A DNA stretch of 64,000 nt from Terriglobia bacterium. Lineage in GTDB: Bacteria > Acidobacteriota > Terriglobia > Terriglobales > Acidobacteriaceae. The notes beneath the pieces are model-generated. The model had not been told where the DNA came from and ran no database searches. It saw nothing but the letters and a program-made list of their open reading frames with translations. The position numbers were made by a program, and so were the translations under genes. The stretch covers positions 248,001 through 312,000 of the forward strand of contig JAIQEU010000009.1 of NCBI GenBank assembly GCA_020073665.1, read 5' to 3'. Positions 18,403 through 26,768 of the stretch are shown here, piece after piece. The first letter of the stretch is position 1, and each line of letters starts with the position of its first letter.

Positions 18403-19284
18403 CTACTTCGTAACTTTCCGCGGGTGGTTTCCGTCAGCGTTCATTACCCAGATCTCCATCCGGCCGGTGCGATTGCTTTGGAACGCGATCCGTGTGCCGT
18501 CGGGGAACCATGACGGCGTCTCGTCGAGGTATGGCTGATCGTGTGCGCTGAGCTTTTGCGCGGCGTCCGACGCTAGATCGATAGTCCAGATGTGTGCGGT
18601 CGGCTTGTCTTTTGCGCCACCATTGACTTGCACCGCTAACCGCTTCCCCTCCGCCGACCAGGCAGGGAACTGCGCCTGGCCTTCTTCGTGCGGCACGTGT
18701 GAGACCGGTGTCGGGGAACTTCCATCCGCGCTCATTACCCACACCTTCAGCCAGTTCTCATCGCGCCGGGTGAAGGCAATCCGCTTTTCGTCTGGCGACC
18801 AAGCGGGGGTCCACGTGGTGGACGATCCATCGGTCAGTTGGCGAGGATCTTCGTTGTGCAATCCTGAGAGCACGAAGCGGGTCGCCGTCCACGGCCCCAC
18901 CATGTAGATGACTCGCTTGCCGTCTGGAGATGGAATGGGATTTCTGCCCGGAACCCTGCCGATCTCGCGCAAATTTTTCGCGCCCAGATCAATTGCAAAA
19001 AGGCGGCTATCGTCACTCTCCGTCAGCGAGAAGGCAATAGTCTTCCGATCCATCCAGTGCGGAGGATTCTTTTCTTCTGGTGAGGCTGTCAGTTGCCGTT
19101 CGTGAGTTCCATCGGTCCTGATGACGAACACCTGACTCTGCCCGCTTCGATTGGAGAGGAAAGCGATATAAGCGCCATCCGGAGATACAGCAGGGTGCGC
19201 TCCGCGATCAACCGCCGCCGGTTGCGCCACGGCCGAGCTGGAAATCAACCACGCGGCCAGCGCTCCTACGAGAACCAATTTCAT
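18403..19284 (-). CDS. Exported TolB-like PD40 beta-propeller protein
   Basis: 293 aa from the ATG at 19284. Signal peptide MKLVLVGALAAWLISSSAVA. At least five PD40/WD40-like repeats: HPAVSPDGAYIAFLSNRSGQ, PIPSPDGKRVIYMVG, PAWSPDEKRIAFTRRDENW, PAWSAEGKRLAVQVNGGAKD and PSWFPDGTRIAFQSNRTGRM. This is the propeller half of TolB without its N-terminal domain, so it is not the Tol-Pal protein itself. Upstream the frame stays open to 19425 but without a good start. Confidence 0.8.
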   Translation of the reverse strand: MKLVLVGALAAWLISSSAVAQPAAVDRGAHPAVSPDGAYIAFLSNRSGQSQVFVIRTDGTHERQLTASPEEKNPPHWMDRKTIAFSLTESDDSRLFAIDLGAKNLREIGRVPGRNPIPSPDGKRVIYMVGPWTATRFVLSGLHNEDPRQLTDGSSTTWTPAWSPDEKRIAFTRRDENWLKVWVMSADGSSPTPVSHVPHEEGQAQFPAWSAEGKRLAVQVNGGAKDKPTAHIWTIDLASDAAQKLSAHDQPYLDETPSWFPDGTRIAFQSNRTGRMEIWVMNADGNHPRKVTK

Positions 19285-19438
19285 AGTCGATCGGAAGACC
19301 AGATGTGCACTCCGAAAAGCGCCTCGAATACACCCTTCGCTGATTAGACGCCAGAAGCGGATGTTGGTTACATCCACGCCCGGATTGCCCCAACCTCTGC
19401 AGTTCTCCAAGGGGTGGAAAATCAACGGTCCAGAAAGA

Positions 19439-19469
19439 ATTGGTTGGGGCGCGCGGATTTGAACCGTGG
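19439..19469 (-). repeat. Copy of the tRNA-Pro 3' end (possible attachment-site remnant)
   Basis: 31 nt matching 20042-20072 at 29 positions. The matched segment is the T-arm, acceptor strand and CCA of the tRNA-Pro gene. It lies on the downstream (3') side of the tRNA, 603 bp away, the geometry expected for an element that integrated at the tRNA 3' end. The small gene at 19471-19665 lies between the two copies. Confidence 0.7.
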
Positions 19470-19470
19470 T

Positions 19471-19665
19471 TCATGGCTTTTTCCAGTCAGTCAAGGACAT
19501 CAGTTCGTCGAGGATTTCCTGCAGCCTTTGAAGTCGCCGTTCGTGATCGGGTGCTTCGGGTATCTTCTTGCCGTCTTGCAAGTACAGGCGGTTCGCGTCG
19601 CTAATTTGCGCTATTTCTTCCCGCAACTTTGCGATGCGCTCTTTGACGGGCTGCGGCATGAACAT
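19471..19665 (-). CDS. Small coiled-coil protein, unknown function
   Basis: 64 aa: MFMPQPVKERIAKLREEIAQ then a second amphipathic helix (ERRLQRLQEILDELMSL). Charged heptad-like spacing predicts a two-helix hairpin. The codon at 19659 offers an alternative start. Its stop codon lies 2 nt from the tRNA-Pro 3' copy, so it may be cargo of a small integrated remnant. Not recognised. Confidence 0.55.
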   Translation of the reverse strand: MFMPQPVKERIAKLREEIAQISDANRLYLQDGKKIPEAPDHERRLQRLQEILDELMSLTDWKKP

Positions 19666-20043
19666 AGGCTAGCAGAGTCTTTTGGCCCTTTGTTAGAGTG
19701 TTTTTATCGGCCCAGGTCCTCCGCTATCGGAGCCGCGCAGGACCATTGTTGAACATCCCCATTACACTCATTGACCGGGGCAACGCAGTAGATTGGCTCT
19801 ATCAGTTTGTGATGGCTTAAGCAAACGATAGAACTATCTCTACCCGCCTCGCGAAACAAGAGTGGCCTGAGGCGGCGCGGTCTCGGTCGCGATCTCCAGC
19901 CGTTATGTTCACCCGTCAGAGGATGCAGTCTTATCGGCTATGTCTAGGCTGGGTGAGCACAAAACTGGGCACAGTGTCGATTTAGAAGATTATGAAACTG
20001 GGTCGAAGCTCTCTCTATCCGCGTGAAGTGGCAGAAAGTTGAT
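19666..20043. other. Non-coding stretch between the small gene and tRNA-Pro
   Basis: 378 bp with no gene supported. It lies inside the interval bounded by the two tRNA-Pro 3'-end copies and should contain the promoter of the 64-aa gene. Confidence 0.4.
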
Positions 20044-20120
20044 TGGTCGGGGCGCGCGGATTTGAACCGCGGACCCCCTGCGCCCAAGGCAGGTGCGCTA
20101 CCAGGCTGCGCTACGCCCCG
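20044..20120 (-). tRNA. tRNA-Pro (anticodon TGG)
   Basis: A 77-nt cloverleaf including encoded CCA. Acceptor CGGGGCG / CGCCCCG, anticodon stem CCTGC / GCAGG with loop CTTGGGC giving anticodon TGG, T-loop TTCAAAT. Discriminator A. Confidence 0.95.
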
Positions 20121-20217
20121 ACTGCTGTGAAGAGGTCTCCTTGATTATAGCCGACCGCTGCGAGGGCTCCGAGTGTCCTAACGCCGGCCCGGACACCCGG
20201 CGTATAATCTCAACTCG

Positions 20218-20775
20218 ATGATGCAAGCGGCCCGTTACGCCCTGGTGGCTTACGTAAGGAATCCGGTAGGGGAATTTGTCGAGAACCTGCGGCGGCAACT
20301 GCATCCCGAATTGCCTCATTTGGCGGCCCATGTCACCATCCTCCCGCCGCGGCCTCTGCAAGCCAGCGAATTCTCTGCGCTCGAAACCCTGGAAGACATC
20401 TGCGGCCAGGCCAGTCCCTTTGAAATCGTGCTGAGCGGAGTCGAGACCTTTGTTCCGGTTACCCCGACCGTCTTCATCCGGGTCGAGCATGCCGCCTACC
20501 GCATGCGGGAACTCCACGACAAGCTGAATACCGCCGCCCTCGCCAATGTCGAAGAATGGCCCTACATGCCCCATCTGACCATCGTCAAGATGAGCACGGA
20601 AGCGCAGGCGGAAGAGGCCTTCGTCGTGGCCCGCGACCTCTGGGCCCGGTACCAGGGCAGCCGCCGCATTGAGGTCAAGGAACTGACCTTCGTACGCGAG
20701 GAAGAGCCCAACCGCTGGAAGGATCTGGCCGGGGTGACCCTGGGCCGCAGCCTGGTCTCGCCCCACGACCGTTAG
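20218..20775 (+). CDS. 2'-5' RNA ligase / 2H phosphoesterase family protein
   Basis: 185 aa with the two HxT signatures of the 2H superfamily: HVTIL at about residue 40 and HLTIV at about residue 120. Family members act on 2'-5' or cyclic phosphodiester bonds in RNA or nucleotides. No signal peptide. Start at 20218 or the adjacent ATG at 20221. Upstream is the tRNA-Pro gene on the other strand. Confidence 0.85.
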   Translation: MMQAARYALVAYVRNPVGEFVENLRRQLHPELPHLAAHVTILPPRPLQASEFSALETLEDICGQASPFEIVLSGVETFVPVTPTVFIRVEHAAYRMRELHDKLNTAALANVEEWPYMPHLTIVKMSTEAQAEEAFVVARDLWARYQGSRRIEVKELTFVREEEPNRWKDLAGVTLGRSLVSPHDR

Positions 20776-20985
20776 GCCCGCCCACAACTCCAGCCATTTC
20801 AGCATTTCCCTCGGGCCACCCCTCCTGCCAGCAGTACCTTCGTCGCTGGCCACCAGTACACGGCCCTCTCGTGCGTTGCCAAGGGTCTGGGGCGGGCGTA
20901 CATAAGAAGGTGGGCGCTGAGCAGACCGGGCCAGAGGCCGCTCCCCCAGCGGGTTTCCGGGCGCTGCCGGTGGTCGGGAGAATTC

Positions 20986-22254
20986 ATGCAAATCGGGGTC
21001 TACGGATCAGGCTACCTGGGCACGGTCATTTCGGCCTGCCTGGCGGACTTCGGTACCCCGGTCATTTGTTGCCATCCCGACAGCTCGCGCATGGTGGAGA
21101 TGGCCCAGGGCAACGTCCCCTTCTTCGAAAAGAATCTTGCGGAAGTCATCAAACGCAACGTGCGTTCTGGACGCCTGCTGTACTCCACCGATATGGAGTC
21201 ATTCGCGCGCAAGGCGCAGGTGATTTTCCTGGCGGAAGATACGCCTCAGCATTTGCCGGACTTGGCAGTACGCATCGCGCGCCTGTCGCCTAAGCCTCCC
21301 ATCTTGTCGCTGGTCACACCGGTTCCGGTGGGGACGGCTTCAGCAATCGAGAAAAAGGTGCGGGAAGCGGCGTTGCGCGCCACCATCGTGTCGCAACCCA
21401 TGTTCTTTACTCCCGGCTGCGCCGTCGAAGACTTCAACTGGCCCGACCGGATCATCCTCGGCACCTCCTCCAACGAAGCGGTATTGGCGCTGCGCGGGAT
21501 CTTTCATCCCCTGGTGATGCGCGGTGTGCCCTTGATCGTCACCAATCACGAAACCTCAGAACTGGTGCGCGAAGCAGCCACTGCCTTCGTCGCCACCAAG
21601 ATTTCCTTCATCAACGAACTGGCCAGCCTGTGTGAGCGGGTGAATGCCGATGCCGTCAACCTGGCGCTGGCGCTGGGACTCGACAAGAAAATCGCGCCGC
21701 GCTGCCTGCAACCCGGAGCCGGAATGGGCGGGTTGTTCGCTGAGTCTGATATGGATTCGTTGGCCGAACTGGCGCGGGAGAATGGGGTTTCGCTCAAGGT
21801 GCTCAGCGCGGCCCGCGAAGTGAATCAGGCTTTGGCGGATCGCACCGTCGACAAAATCTCCACTTTCGTACAGTCGGTGCAGAACAAGGATGTCGGCATC
21901 CTGGGCCTGGCCTTCAAGCCCAACACCAACTCGGTTGCCGGGTCCTCGTCCATGCGCCTGGCGCAGAGTTTGATTGCCAAGGGTGCCCGGGTGCGGGCCT
22001 ACGATCCCGTCGCGATTCCCGACGCTCGCCTGGAACTGAACGGTACCGTGTGCTACTGCGAGTCGGCTTACTCTGCCGCCGAGGGAGTCGACGCCTTGGT
22101 CGTTGGCACGGGCTGGCCCGAGTTCCGCGCGCTCGACTTCAGCAAGATCAAGCACTTGATCAAGCGCCCGCTCATCGTCGACACCAAGAACCTGCTGGAC
22201 TCCGTACGCTTGCGGTCGATGGGATTCGAATACGTCGGCGTAGGCCGCGGATAG
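20986..22254 (+). CDS. UDP-glucose/GDP-mannose dehydrogenase-like protein lacking the catalytic Cys
   Basis: 422 aa with all three family domains: Rossmann GSGYLG at residues 7-12, central helix region, and a C-terminal Rossmann-like domain (VGILGLAFKPNTNSVAGSSS). Family members oxidise nucleotide-sugar C6 to the uronic acid using an active-site Cys in a GGSCFPKD-type motif. Here the aligned segment GAGMGGLFAESD (about 244-255) has no Cys or Lys. The usual NPEFLREG motif is also altered to QPMFFTPGC. It is therefore either inactive, regulatory, or uses a different chemistry. Start ATG at 20986. Confidence 0.85.
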   Translation: MQIGVYGSGYLGTVISACLADFGTPVICCHPDSSRMVEMAQGNVPFFEKNLAEVIKRNVRSGRLLYSTDMESFARKAQVIFLAEDTPQHLPDLAVRIARLSPKPPILSLVTPVPVGTASAIEKKVREAALRATIVSQPMFFTPGCAVEDFNWPDRIILGTSSNEAVLALRGIFHPLVMRGVPLIVTNHETSELVREAATAFVATKISFINELASLCERVNADAVNLALALGLDKKIAPRCLQPGAGMGGLFAESDMDSLAELARENGVSLKVLSAAREVNQALADRTVDKISTFVQSVQNKDVGILGLAFKPNTNSVAGSSSMRLAQSLIAKGARVRAYDPVAIPDARLELNGTVCYCESAYSAAEGVDALVVGTGWPEFRALDFSKIKHLIKRPLIVDTKNLLDSVRLRSMGFEYVGVGRG

Positions 22255-22291
22255 AATTCTTCCCTCGCTGCCCCTCCCCCATTTTGCTTTT

Positions 22292-22379
22292 CGTAGCGCC
22301 GGCGTCCCGCCGGCATCCCAAAATCAAAACCCATAAGATCCGCGAGTTAACGGGTTGTCGGCGGGACGCCGGCGCTACG
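22292..22379. repeat. Long inverted repeat (REP-like element)
   Basis: 24-nt arms 22292-22315 and 22356-22379 match at 23 positions, with a 40-nt spacer. The outer half-site CGTAGCGCCGGCGTC also occurs at 12919, next to another gene end. It follows the dehydrogenase-like gene and precedes tRNA-His. Confidence 0.75.
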
Positions 22380-22434
22380 TCGAGTGGCGCGCTGACGGCT
22401 TTCGCCGTGAGTTGCTATAATTCATAGCGAGTAT

Positions 22435-22510
22435 GGCGGGGTTAGTTCAGTGGTAGAACACCGGACTGTGGCTCCGGTTGCCGAGGGTTCGAATCCCTCA
22501 CCCCGCCCCA
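22435..22510 (+). tRNA. tRNA-His (anticodon GTG)
   Basis: Cloverleaf with the extra 5' G(-1) opposite C73 that identifies tRNA-His, acceptor GCGGGGT / ACCCCGC, anticodon stem CCGGA / TCCGG with loop CTGTGGC giving GTG, T-loop TTCGAAT, and an encoded CCA at 22508-22510. Confidence 0.96.
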
Positions 22511-22559
22511 ATAAACCGCCCTCAGCTGTCAGCCTTCAGCTGGATAGCGGACAGATGCA

Positions 22560-23471
22560 TTATCTCTCCAGCGCCGCCCGGTCCCACTTCGCCAGATCCG
22601 CAGCCGCCGCGTACGTGCTCTGCAGAAAATCCATCAAGTCCTGTTTCGGCATCGCCGCCTTGCGCAATTCGTCGTAAGGCAGGAAGAACTCATGCATCTG
22701 CTGGCTGTAGAAGGCGGCCGCAGGCCGTACCGGACTCTGCCCGTATCCCGCCGGTTCCGGAGCCGCGTAGGCGTAAAAGGCCGCGCTTTTCACCTCGCCC
22801 CCGCCTGGCCACCATCCGGCGCTGATTACTTCGTGGGAGTACGCCTCGCGGGTGATGATGTCCGCCCCTTCTCGTTCCGGCGCACGCCGTCCCGAGAATC
22901 GCGTCACCGCCAGGTCGAAGCTTCCCCAGAAAAAATGGACCGGGCTGTTTTTCCCGACGAATTGCGCCCGGAATTCCTTGAAGATCGCGTCTGTCAGCAC
23001 CAGAATCCGCCAGAACCGCGTTACATACTCCCGATCATACGAGGCATGCTTCACGTCCTTGTCGAAAGGAATCGGATCGGGAACCTCCACCGGCATGGTC
23101 CAGATCTTTACCTTGATGCCCAGCGATTCAAGCGCCGCCATGAACTCGCGGTAGAAATCTGCCACTGAGCGCGGCGCCAGTGGAATCGTTTTGCTGGTGC
23201 CCCAACTGGTTTGAATCAGCACATTGTGACTGAGGAAATTGAAGACTACTTCGAATACGCCTTTGTCGCACGGGACAGGAGACGTCGTAAGCCCGACCGC
23301 GTTGACGTACAGCGGCACTTCCCACCAGTGATTGATGAGCGGGCTGAGCGCCAGGCGAACCTTGCCCACTACCTGCGTCCACATGTGGAGCGTATCGCAG
23401 GTATCCTGCCATGCATCCAGTGGCAACTCCGGCCAAGCCTCGCGTGTGTTGGCCAATTCATCAAAGCTCAT
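22560..23471 (-). CDS. DUF5996 family protein
   Basis: 303 aa, cytoplasmic, matching the DUF5996 pattern throughout (AWPELPLDAWQDTCDTLHMW near the start, HFFWGSFDLAVTRFSGRRAP in the middle, SAAFYAYAAPEP near the end). The family is conserved but has no assigned activity. Separated by 36 nt from the hexosaminidase gene upstream of it on the same strand, so possibly cotranscribed. Confidence 0.8.
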   Translation of the reverse strand: MSFDELANTREAWPELPLDAWQDTCDTLHMWTQVVGKVRLALSPLINHWWEVPLYVNAVGLTTSPVPCDKGVFEVVFNFLSHNVLIQTSWGTSKTIPLAPRSVADFYREFMAALESLGIKVKIWTMPVEVPDPIPFDKDVKHASYDREYVTRFWRILVLTDAIFKEFRAQFVGKNSPVHFFWGSFDLAVTRFSGRRAPEREGADIITREAYSHEVISAGWWPGGGEVKSAAFYAYAAPEPAGYGQSPVRPAAAFYSQQMHEFFLPYDELRKAAMPKQDLMDFLQSTYAAAADLAKWDRAALER

Positions 23472-23507
23472 GGAAGTACCTCCCGCAAAAGCGCTTCTGC
23501 CGGATTT

Positions 23508-25571
23508 TTATCTGGCGGGCGAACCGGAGCCCGCGCCGGCGCTGGCTTCCACCAGTTTCTGCACCGACGGCGCCACCATCAGAAGCAATTGTGCCTTCGG
23601 TTTCTTGATCTGCTCAATCAATGCAAGTTGCTCTGTCTTCCAGGCAGCTGGCGCTTGCTCCCCGTGGTCCAGATAATCCAGCGCTGCCAGCCCGGCAGTG
23701 CCCAGCGCGGAGAGGTGGCGAGACAGTGGCATCACCTCTTTCAGCAGATACGATTCCTCCGCCAGTGGCTGCAGTTCGACCTGGTGGTCGCGCCAACGCG
23801 CCAGCAGGGCCCTGATCTCCGCCTCGGTCCCCGGCTTCGAGCCCCCGGCCACAAACGCGTCCACCAGTTCGGAGAAATGACGCGCCGTCATGCTCTCCGG
23901 ACGGACGGCATCCACCAGCCGGTTCAGGGGATCGGAACTCAGCGGCGGCGTCTCCGCCAGTTCCTCGCGCGTGTAATCCTTCACCGGTTCCACCACGTCG
24001 GCAAGCGTGCGCAGCGCCCCGACGTCGTCGCTGCCCGCAATGCGGCGGAGCATGGGCACGTAACTCGAATTGTGGGTCAGGCCCAGCCAGTCCAGACGAT
24101 GGCTTATGGCTCCCATGCGCTGGTACATGGAGTCCACATCCCGCACGTTCTGCGGCGACCAGAGGCGCTCGGCAATAGCCGCGGTTCGCGGCCAGATGCG
24201 GGATTCAATGTTCTCCGGCGACACATACTCCGCCCACATGGCTGCTTCGCCGCCCAGGATGCGTTGCTTCTCTTCGTCCCCCAGGTCGGCCGCAGCCTTG
24301 GCCATGGGGTCCACTTCGTAGTGCTGCCAGGCCGGCCAGTTTAGGTCAACGTAGTAGCCGAACGAAAGCAGGCCGCGGTATCCCTGTTTCGCCGCCGCGG
24401 CCAGCGAGTCCTGCCCGCGCCAGGATTGGATGACAATGCTCTTCGGCAGGTCAGGACGCAGGATCTCATCCCAGCCTTCCATGGTTTTTCCGTGCTTGCT
24501 GACGATCTCCTGCACCCGCCGGTTGAAGTACGCCTGCAGATCCGGGTTCGTCTTGATCCCGTGGCCACGCATGAATTCCTGGATCTTCGGGTTCGCGTCC
24601 CACTCCTTGCCTTTTACCTCGTCGCCGCCAATGTGGAAATACTGGTCGGGGAAGAGCTTGGCCATCTCGCCGATGAACTCGTCGAGAAACTTGTAGGTGC
24701 TGTCCTTGGTCGGGTCCATGGCCGGATCAAACACGCCCCACTTGCGTTCAATCGCGTACGGCCCGTGCCCGCTGGCCAGCTCGGGATAGCCCACAAACCA
24801 TGCCGTGCTGTGTCCCGGCATGTCGAATTCCGGCACCACGCGAATGCCGCGGTCCCGCGCATAAGCGATCACCTCGCGGACTTCTTCCTGGGTGTAGTAG
24901 AGGCCGTCCGAGCCCATTGCCTGCAGCTTGGGGAATCGTTTGCTCTCGACGCGGAATCCCTGGTTGTCCGACAGATGCCAGTGAAAGACATTCATCTTCA
25001 CCGCCGCCATGCCATCCAGGTTGCGCTTGAGCACGTCGAGCGGCATGAAGTGGCGGCCCACGTCGATCATCAGCCCGCGCCAGGGAAATCGAGGCTGGTC
25101 CTTGATGGTAAGCACGGGCACGGCAAAGCCATTGGGGCCGACTTCCACCAGCTGCAAAAATGTCTGCAGCCCGCGCATGATGCCCAAGGTGGTGGCCGCG
25201 CTGAGCTGTGCGCCGCTAGGGCTGACCTCGAGCGTGTAGGACTCGTCTTCGCCAACTTCCTGGACTTCCTTGCTGCCATCTTCGCTGTTCACCACCAGCG
25301 TGGCCTTGGCCGGGTCCGACAGCGGCGTATTCTGCGGCGGCATTCCACACTGCCGCCGAAGATCACCCAGAAAGATATCCACTGCCCGTTGCAACCGGGG
25401 CTCGGTGTGGCCGGTAATGGCGACCGAGAACACCGGCCCGATCACCAGTTGACCGGCCCCGACTTGCAGACTGGCTGGCGCAGGCATGAGGTTGATGGGA
25501 CGCGCCGTTTGCGTTCCCGCGGGAGGCGCCGATACCAAGCACAGCAGGAGCATCGCCATCACATTGCGCAT
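23508..25571 (-). CDS. Secreted beta-N-acetylhexosaminidase (GH20)
   Basis: 687 aa from the ATG at 25571, with a signal peptide ending PAGTQ. An N-terminal GH20b alpha/beta domain (about 30-150) precedes the GH20 TIM barrel (FPWRGLMIDVGRHFMPLDVL ... FHWHLSDNQGFRVE). The catalytic Asp-Glu pair is in HIGGDEVKGKEWD. A C-terminal helical region is present. It hydrolyses terminal GlcNAc/GalNAc from chitin fragments, peptidoglycan or glycans in the periplasm or outside. Confidence 0.93.
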   Translation of the reverse strand: MRNVMAMLLLCLVSAPPAGTQTARPINLMPAPASLQVGAGQLVIGPVFSVAITGHTEPRLQRAVDIFLGDLRRQCGMPPQNTPLSDPAKATLVVNSEDGSKEVQEVGEDESYTLEVSPSGAQLSAATTLGIMRGLQTFLQLVEVGPNGFAVPVLTIKDQPRFPWRGLMIDVGRHFMPLDVLKRNLDGMAAVKMNVFHWHLSDNQGFRVESKRFPKLQAMGSDGLYYTQEEVREVIAYARDRGIRVVPEFDMPGHSTAWFVGYPELASGHGPYAIERKWGVFDPAMDPTKDSTYKFLDEFIGEMAKLFPDQYFHIGGDEVKGKEWDANPKIQEFMRGHGIKTNPDLQAYFNRRVQEIVSKHGKTMEGWDEILRPDLPKSIVIQSWRGQDSLAAAAKQGYRGLLSFGYYVDLNWPAWQHYEVDPMAKAAADLGDEEKQRILGGEAAMWAEYVSPENIESRIWPRTAAIAERLWSPQNVRDVDSMYQRMGAISHRLDWLGLTHNSSYVPMLRRIAGSDDVGALRTLADVVEPVKDYTREELAETPPLSSDPLNRLVDAVRPESMTARHFSELVDAFVAGGSKPGTEAEIRALLARWRDHQVELQPLAEESYLLKEVMPLSRHLSALGTAGLAALDYLDHGEQAPAAWKTEQLALIEQIKKPKAQLLLMVAPSVQKLVEASAGAGSGSPAR

Positions 25572-25891
25572 GAATTGTTCACCGAAGTTGCTGTGGTATG
25601 CGACTTGGAAGCAAGCAGCATAGTGGAATCGCACCGGTTCGGCAATCATCCGGAGGACCTCGCCATAACAGCCAATCGCTGTGCGATGCCAGCCCGCTTT
25701 GTCTTTTTGGGGCCTACTGGATTTTGTAGGAGAACACAGTTTTCTGGATCACAAGCGGCAGTCAACCGCTCTGTCCGAAACCATCTCGCTAGTCCCGCTC
25801 GAGTCTTGCGCGCGCCCGCATATTTGGCTGCGAAACTGCAATATCTATCAGGGGATCTAACGCTTGTGCTAACAGAACAAGGAGCTTTTGT
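25572..25891. other. Divergent intergenic region
   Basis: No gene seen. It must carry promoters for the leftward hexosaminidase and the rightward small exported protein. A ribosome binding site (AAGGAG) near 25880 serves the ATG at 25892. Confidence 0.35.
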
Positions 25892-26110
25892 ATGCGGCTG
25901 TCTAGTCGCAGCTTGATGGTCGTTCTGGTGCTGCTGGCCTCGGCGGTGCTGCTCGCTCCAACCGGTTCGGCGCGCCGCGAAAGCCAGGTTCAGGCTTGGA
26001 ATGCGCTTGAGGCGAAGAGATATTCACAGCGGTCCGTTCCCAAGGCGCCCCTCGTCAATCAAATGGACCAGCTACGATCTCTGGGCCTGAGATCGCCACT
26101 CCTGCCTTAG
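25892..26110 (+). CDS. Small exported protein of unknown function
   Basis: 72 aa. Signal peptide SLMVVLVLLASAVLLAPTGS followed by a short basic mature part ending GLRSPLLP. AAGGAG upstream of the ATG supports translation. Not recognised; it is convergent with the PilZ gene. Confidence 0.5.
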   Translation: MRLSSRSLMVVLVLLASAVLLAPTGSARRESQVQAWNALEAKRYSQRSVPKAPLVNQMDQLRSLGLRSPLLP

Positions 26111-26136
26111 GTTCAGTGATTTTTCTTTGAAACTGC

Positions 26137-26466
26137 TTAGCCCATCCCCACAAACTGGCTGCAGTTCTCCAGGTTCATATCCCAGATGCAGGGTTCGGAG
26201 GCCACGCGTTCGAGGCCAATCTCTCCCTGGCTCGAGGAGCCAATCTTGCCCACCCACAGCACCCGAAACTCGGCTTTCTGCTGGTCCAATTGGACCTCCA
26301 GAACCTGCCCCGGACGGACTTGTCGGCAGATCCCCTGCAGGGAGGCACCGCTGCGGCTGATGTTCTTCATGCTGGCCAGCTGCATGAACGGCTGCGCGTA
26401 GGCATCCACCCCCCAAATGCGCACCGGCAACAGCGCCGTGACTCGCGGGTTCTGGCGACGATCCAT
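26137..26466 (-). CDS. PilZ domain protein
   Basis: 109 aa consisting of a single PilZ domain. The c-di-GMP-binding signature is MDRRQNPRVTA at the start (RRxxxR) and NISRSGASLQG about 25 residues later (the D/NxSxxG element). Such stand-alone PilZ proteins read out c-di-GMP through a partner. The ATG at 26466 has a purine-rich stretch upstream; a longer frame to 26655 lacks the motif-consistent start. Confidence 0.8.
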   Translation of the reverse strand: MDRRQNPRVTALLPVRIWGVDAYAQPFMQLASMKNISRSGASLQGICRQVRPGQVLEVQLDQQKAEFRVLWVGKIGSSSQGEIGLERVASEPCIWDMNLENCSQFVGMG

Positions 26467-26768
26467 GCACGTCCCCCCAACCTCGCTGGATGGTATGTGA
26501 GTGGGAAGAGGAAAGAAACTTACCCAGGTCACCAGCGGGGCGTGCCCAAAGTTACTCGTGGTAACTACCAGGCAGGACAAGGTGGTGGGAGCCGTCATGT
26601 GGAGCAAGACAAGGCGAGCTCGTGTCCACCTCGCAAAGCGTCGGTGGCAGAACATTTGGCATCATCGGTTTGCCACGAGAAACTGGGCTCAAAAACGAGG
26701 ACTGGCGAGCGCCAAACCTGCAGCGGCACTCACCAGTCCGTCCGGAATTAACACAGGGATTCTCGTAT
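26467..26768. other. Non-coding stretch between the PilZ and HAF-repeat genes
   Basis: 302 bp between two leftward genes; no gene supported. It should contain the PilZ promoter. Confidence 0.35.

Noticed and set aside
24426-25916. A long plus-strand open frame of 496 codons
   Set aside because: It runs antisense to the clear GH20 gene and is a consequence of GC-rich codon usage; no domain is visible.
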